DNA of 32,047 nucleotides from Halogranum amylolyticum. Lineage in GTDB: Archaea; Halobacteriota; Halobacteria; Halobacteriales; Haloferacaceae. The notes beneath the pieces were generated by a model. The model saw only the letters and a list, made by a program, of their open reading frames with translations. It was not told where the DNA came from and made no database searches. The position numbers and the translations under genes are program-made. Below, in pieces: positions 31,470 through 32,047 of the stretch (positions are counted from its first letter, which is position 1; each line of letters opens with the position of its first letter). Where the stretch lies: assembly GCF_900110465.1 (NCBI RefSeq), contig NZ_FODV01000032.1, forward strand, positions 1 through 32,047, in the 5' to 3' direction.

Positions 31470-31700
31470 CGTCGATGCTTCGCAAACATCCAGAAACTCT
31501 GCTAACTAATGACTTGTTTCTTGACATTCTCTTCTATCTTCCATGATTTTTCGGATATTGAACGATATCATTGCTGTTAAGTAGGACCCGGCCATTCGTA
31601 GAAATGCGTACGACACACCGCGACTTCGGGCCGATCACCTCGGCCCGATCTCACACGTGGGCCTCGTGGGACGACGTCCCGCGGCCGAAACGAATCCGTT

Positions 31701-31710
31701 GGGTTTATAC
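31701..31710 (+). promoter_or_regulatory. rRNA operon promoter (TATA box)
   Basis: GGGTTTATAC, preceded by CGAAACGAATCC, has the form of haloarchaeal rRNA promoters (BRE plus TTTATA). Transcription would start near 31733-31738, leaving a leader of about 215 nt before 16S. Additional upstream promoters are possible in the AT-rich 31500-31590 region but are not clear. Confidence 0.65.
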
Positions 31711-31800
31711 CCTTCCGTCGTTTTGGTTCAGGTCCGAAGAAGATGAGGATTCCGCCCCTGCGGTCCGCCGTACACGACGGAATCTGACGTTAGCCTTGAT

Positions 31801-31844
31801 AGTTCGGTGACACCCGATCGGTCACTCGATCTCGTCACCGAACT
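31801..31844 (+). other. Pre-rRNA leader hairpin 1
   Basis: AGTTCGGTGAC (31801-31811) pairs perfectly with GTCACCGAACT (31834-31844). Confidence 0.7.
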
Positions 31845-31859
31845 TGGACCTTGCAATTG

Positions 31860-31874
31860 CACTCATTATGAGTG
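31860..31874 (+). other. Pre-rRNA leader dyad
   Basis: CACTCATTATGAGTG is a perfect dyad with one central base. Confidence 0.6.
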
Positions 31875-31885
31875 TATGGTGATTC

Positions 31886-31906
31886 CCACTCGTCTCCGAC
31901 GAGTGG
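31886..31906 (+). other. Pre-rRNA leader hairpin 2
   Basis: CCACTCGTC and GACGAGTGG form a 9-bp stem with a three-base loop. Confidence 0.7.
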
Positions 31907-31920
31907 AAATCCCGCCACCC

Positions 31921-31946
31921 CCTCTCTCTGTCCCAACAGAGAGAGG
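31921..31946 (+). other. Pre-rRNA leader hairpin 3, directly before 16S
   Basis: CCTCTCTCTG and CAGAGAGAGG form a perfect 10-bp stem with a six-base loop, ending four bases before the mature 16S start. Confidence 0.75.
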
Positions 31947-31950
31947 AAAC

Positions 31951-32047
31951 ATTCCGGTTGATCCTGCCGGAGGTCATTGCTATTGGGGTCCGATTTAGCC
32001 ATGCTAGTTGCGCGATTTAGATCGCAGCGGAAAGCTCAGTAACACGT
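31951..32047 (+). rRNA. rrs: 16S ribosomal RNA, 5' end (partial)
   Basis: Starts ATTCCGGTTGATCCTGCCGG, the universal archaeal 16S 5' end, and continues with GGTCATTGCTATTGGGGTCC and AGCGGAAAGCTCAGTAACAC as in haloarchaea. Only the first 97 bases are present; the gene continues past the window. Confidence 0.98.

Overview
The window is haloarchaeal chromosome. The evidence is very high G+C with Asp/Glu-rich proteins, AT-rich TATA boxes about 25-35 nt ahead of many start codons (leaderless-style transcripts), Tat-type lipoproteins, haloarchaea-specific families (HalOD1, DUF58/MoxR cluster), and the start of an archaeal 16S rRNA gene at 31951. I cannot name the genus.

Layout. Positions 1-6375 (minus strand) hold an amino-sugar and surface-glycan block: a MATE/Wzx-type flippase running off the left edge with an unusual low-complexity tail, a GlmU-type nucleotidyltransferase/acetyltransferase, a four-helix membrane protein and a GlmM-type phosphomutase. 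Positions 6710-10249 (plus) hold a tightly overlapping four-gene membrane operon (DUF4129, a small membrane protein, DUF58, a polytopic membrane protein). The MoxR ATPase that normally accompanies it lies about 1.1 kb away on the other strand, beyond a gene-free stretch with three copies of a dyad repeat. Positions 12522-26372 are an envelope-rich region: an exported alpha/beta-hydrolase lipoprotein, an orphan ATP-grasp ligase, two paralogous Tat-lipoprotein polysaccharide deacetylase-like proteins with a shared promoter motif, a GT-C-like membrane protein, a Tat-exported beta-helix protein, a HalOD1 protein, a Thr-rich membrane-anchored stalk protein and a nuclease-like lipoprotein. It also contains a small IS200/IS605-type remnant.

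Positions 27740-29110 look like a replication origin beside an orc1/cdc6 gene (29151-30395). The origin has eight copies of a 21-bp repeat with core ACATTCGCGA (one inverted, seven forward), an AT-rich stretch, a striking 180-bp array with a 10-bp period, three 14-bp repeats and an 18-bp alternating CG-type palindrome. Beyond it are a small winged-helix-like gene, a ribbon-helix-helix-like gene and then the rRNA promoter, leader hairpins and 16S rRNA, transcribed away from the origin.

The strongest candidates for something undescribed are the 10-bp-phased array inside the origin, the divergent origin-repeat family with possible distant relatives at 10.3-10.6 kb, and the shared promoter element of the two deacetylase lipoproteins. 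All functions are inferred from sequence reading alone.
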